This document shows positions 61,709 through 64,000 of a DNA stretch of 64,000 nucleotides, piece after piece. The translations under genes and the position numbers were made by a program. The first letter of the stretch is position 1; each line of letters opens with the position of its first letter. A model generated the notes under the pieces. It was not told the DNA's origin. It saw only the letters and a list, made by a program, of their open reading frames with translations, and ran no database searches. The stretch is from Rivihabitans pingtungensis (GTDB taxonomy: Bacteria > Pseudomonadota > Gammaproteobacteria > Burkholderiales > Aquaspirillaceae), in the NCBI RefSeq assembly GCF_003201855.1, contig NZ_QJKI01000006.1, positions 1 through 64,000 on the forward strand, in the 5' to 3' direction.

Positions 61709-64000
61709 TCAGGCCTGGCCCGCCCACTGGCGCGCCAGCTCCAGCGCCAGCAGGCCTCCCTCGGGGCCTTCTCCGGTTTGAATCCACAGCAGGTCGGCGC
61801 TGCCGGTCAGCGCCGCCAGCGCCTGGCTGATGGCCAGACGCGGGTCGTCCTGACGCTGACAGCCGTTCAGCCGCTCGCCATGCAGCGCAGCGGTGAACGT
61901 CTCCTGTGCGTCGGCTGCCACTTGCACGGTCAGGCTGGCGTCGGTGGTCAGCGTCAGTTGGTCAAAGCCCGCCGCCAGCACGGCAGCCTGGGCTTGCCAA
62001 TCTTCGCTGCGGCGCGGCGCGCCCAGCGCGCACACCGCATGCCGGCGCGCTGCCGGAAAGGCGTCCAGCGCCTCAATCAGCGCGCGCATGGCGTCGGCGT
62101 TGTGGGCGTCGTCCACCACCACGGTGGCTTCGCCGCGACGGAACACGGTAAAGCGGCCCGGCACACCGGCCTGGCCAACGTCAAAAGTGTCCACGCCGGT
62201 GCGCATCAGGTCCTCGCTCAGGCCCAGCGCCCAGGCGGCGGCCAGCGCGGCCAGCAGGTTGTCCAGCTGAAAGCCGACGCGGCCGTCGTAGCTCAGCGGC
62301 ACATCGGCGGCCACGCCCAGCGTCTGGCGCTGCTCGCGGCCCTGCGCCAGCACAATCTGGCCGTCTTCCAGCAGCACGGCGCGCCCGCCGGCAGCCAGAT
62401 GGCCGTCGATCACCGCATTGCGGGCGCGGGCAAAATAGATCACCTCGCCATCGCACAGCTCGGCCATCTCCACCAATTGCGGGTCGGCGGCGTTCAGCAC
62501 GGCGGCGCCGCCCGGCAGCACCACGTCCACCAGGGTGCGCCAGACAGTGAACAGCTGTTCCGGCTGTTCGATGTAGTAGTCGCCCAGATGGTCGCCAGCG
62601 CCAATGCCGGTCAGCACCGCCACCTGGCAGCGGTCGTAGGCCAGGCCTTCGCCCAAGATGTGGCGGCTGTCGCTTTCGATCACTGCCGCTTCGATGCTGC
62701 GGTTGATCAGGCATTTGCGCGCGGCTTCCCAGCCGCAGCCATCGCCACGGCCGATGCGGCGCTGATCAAAATACAGGCCGTCGCTGCACGACAGCGCCAC
62801 GCGCTTGTCGCTCAGCCGCAGCAGGCTGGCCACCAACTGCGCCACCACGGTTTTGCCATTGGTGCCGCCCACCGCCACCACCGGGATGCGGCCGTCGTTG
62901 CCCGCCGGGAACAGGCTGTCAACAATGGCGCGGCCCACCGGGCGCGGTTCGCCAAATTCGGGTTTCAGGTGCATCAGCAGGCCGGGGCCGGCGTTGACTT
63001 CCACAATCGCCCCGCGCTGTTCCGCCAGCGGGCGGGAGATGTCTTCTGCCACCACGTCCACCCCGGCGATGTCCAGCCCCACCACGCGCGCCGCCAGCAC
63101 GGCGGCGGCGGCCACGTCCGGGTGCACCAGGCTGGTGATGTCGCAGGTCATATTGCCGTTGCGCTGCACCAGCACGCGCTGGCCGGCCGGCGGGATGGAC
63201 TGGCCATCGTAGCCCTGGCGCGACAGCTCCAGCCGGGCGGCGGGTTCGCGCTCCAGCAGAATCGGGGTGAGCGGGAATTCTTCTTCTTCGCCGCGACGCG
63301 GGTCGGTGTTGAGCTGGCTGTTGATCAGCTCGACAATGGTCGAGCGGCCATCGCCCACCACGGCGGCTTCTTCGCCGCGCGCGGCGGCGGCCAATTTGCC
63401 GCCGACCACCAGCAGACGGTGTTCAGCGCCAAAAATAAAGCGTTCGACAATTACCCCGCTGCCTTCGGCGCGCGCCACCGGGTAGGCGGCCATCACTTCT
63501 TCGCGCGAATTCAGGTTGGCGCACACGCCACGGCCATGGTTGCCGTCATACGGCTTGACCACCACCGGCAGGCCGATGTCTTCGGCGGCGTCCCAGGCGT
63601 CTTCCGGGCTGTCCACCAGCCGGCCTTCAGGAATCGGCACGCCGCAATAGCCCAGCAGCTGCTTGGTGAGGTCTTTGTCGCGGGAAATCCCCTCGGCAAT
63701 CGCGCTGGTCTGGTCGGTTTCGGCGGTCCAGATGCGGCGCTGGTTCACGCCATAGCCCAATTGCACCAGATTGCCGTCGTTCAGCCGCATCGACGGAATG
63801 CCGCGATCAGTGGCGGCATCGACAATGCTCGCCGTGCTCGGCCCCAGACAGTGCGAATCCACCATATCGCGCAGCTCGGCCACCGCCGCAGCCACGTCAA
63901 ACGGGCGGTCTTCGATGGCGGCCATCAGCAGCGCGCGCGCGGTGTTCAGCGCAGCGCGCGACACGGTTTCGTTGCGGGCGCGGATCGCCACCTTGTACAC
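61709..64000 (-). CDS. Cyanophycin-synthetase-like paralogue, 5' end beyond the window
   Basis: The 763 residues visible align with CphA from about residue 90 onward; the N-terminus lies past 64000. The ATP-grasp site (VVVKPYDGNHGRGV) and P-loop (GGTNGKTV) are present. Several ligase motifs differ from CphA: VLTGIGAGDHLG for VVTNIGAGDHLG, DDAHNADAM for DYGHNPDAM, and APRRSEDW for GDRRDQDI. It may be a second synthetase with altered activity or a helper subunit. Tandem cphA paralogues occur in other Betaproteobacteria. Confidence 0.88.
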   Translation of the reverse strand: MYKVAIRARNETVSRAALNTARALLMAAIEDRPFDVAAAVAELRDMVDSHCLGPSTASIVDAATDRGIPSMRLNDGNLVQLGYGVNQRRIWTAETDQTSAIAEGISRDKDLTKQLLGYCGVPIPEGRLVDSPEDAWDAAEDIGLPVVVKPYDGNHGRGVCANLNSREEVMAAYPVARAEGSGVIVERFIFGAEHRLLVVGGKLAAAARGEEAAVVGDGRSTIVELINSQLNTDPRRGEEEEFPLTPILLEREPAARLELSRQGYDGQSIPPAGQRVLVQRNGNMTCDITSLVHPDVAAAAVLAARVVGLDIAGVDVVAEDISRPLAEQRGAIVEVNAGPGLLMHLKPEFGEPRPVGRAIVDSLFPAGNDGRIPVVAVGGTNGKTVVAQLVASLLRLSDKRVALSCSDGLYFDQRRIGRGDGCGWEAARKCLINRSIEAAVIESDSRHILGEGLAYDRCQVAVLTGIGAGDHLGDYYIEQPEQLFTVWRTLVDVVLPGGAAVLNAADPQLVEMAELCDGEVIYFARARNAVIDGHLAAGGRAVLLEDGQIVLAQGREQRQTLGVAADVPLSYDGRVGFQLDNLLAALAAAWALGLSEDLMRTGVDTFDVGQAGVPGRFTVFRRGEATVVVDDAHNADAMRALIEALDAFPAARRHAVCALGAPRRSEDWQAQAAVLAAGFDQLTLTTDASLTVQVAADAQETFTAALHGERLNGCQRQDDPRLAISQALAALTGSADLLWIQTGEGPEGGLLALELARQWAGQA

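Noticed and set aside
58992..61781. A 929-residue open frame on the plus strand opposite cphA
   Set aside because: Antisense frame to the well-supported cphA gene; the translation is repetitive in His, Ala, Gly and Val and matches no family pattern.

Overview
The window looks like a chromosomal segment of a high-GC betaproteobacterium, most likely Neisseriales (Chromobacteriaceae-like). I base this on gene content and order: mnmG-rsmG-parA-parB running into a full atp operon, a birA-coaX-SPOR operon, rsmI divergent from lpoA-yraN-diaA-dolP, dusB-fis-purH-purD, and a sigma factor-DUF3619-DUF3106-RDD operon. Nearly all of it is chromosomal core. I see no prophage, insertion sequence or CRISPR array. 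The species cannot be named from the sequence alone.

Layout. 1-6.7 kb: the 3' end of a 5S rRNA gene and its terminators, a ferritin-like protein, rfaE2, birA, coaX, a SPOR-domain protein, and phoX behind a phased array of Pho-box-like repeats. 6.7-15 kb: tRNA-Leu(CAA), rsmI, the lpoA-yraN-diaA-dolP cell-envelope operon, an EAL phosphodiesterase, a Tim44-like protein, trmO and an OlsB-like acyltransferase. 15-30.3 kb: mnmG, rsmG, parAB, atpIBEFHAGDC, glmU, glmS and the RNase P RNA gene. 30.3-41.2 kb: a three-lipoprotein operon with a FlgO-like member, a large inverted-repeat intergenic element, an SbtA-type bicarbonate transporter divergent from a LysR regulator, dusB-fis, purH-purD, an Rpn-type nuclease and a DMT exporter. 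41.2-46.9 kb: a TetR regulator and acuI sharing an operator motif, an AhpD-like protein, leuA with an in-frame upstream HTH domain, and pssA. 46.9-53.2 kb: a YcgR-like PilZ protein, a SCO1 protein, a methyltransferase/WcbI/methyltransferase group and a Cache-GGDEF diguanylate cyclase. 53.2-56.7 kb: ilvI-ilvN-ilvC. 56.9-64 kb: the sigma-factor operon and a cyanophycin synthetase gene, cphA, with a second divergent copy running off the window edge.

How the genes work together. The atp, glmU/glmS, mnmG and parAB genes form the growth and replication core. IlvI, IlvN, IlvC and LeuA supply branched-chain amino acids. EAL, GGDEF and PilZ proteins make, degrade and sense cyclic di-GMP. PhoX scavenges phosphate, and CphA stores nitrogen as cyanophycin.

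The least expected features are four. A family of about 110-bp, MITE-like intergenic repeats has at least five copies here, four of them starting exactly at a stop codon. A small HTH domain is translated in frame with leuA, behind paired operator-like palindromes. The phoX upstream region carries an 11-bp-phased repeat array. The second cyanophycin-synthetase-like protein has lost several ligase motifs.
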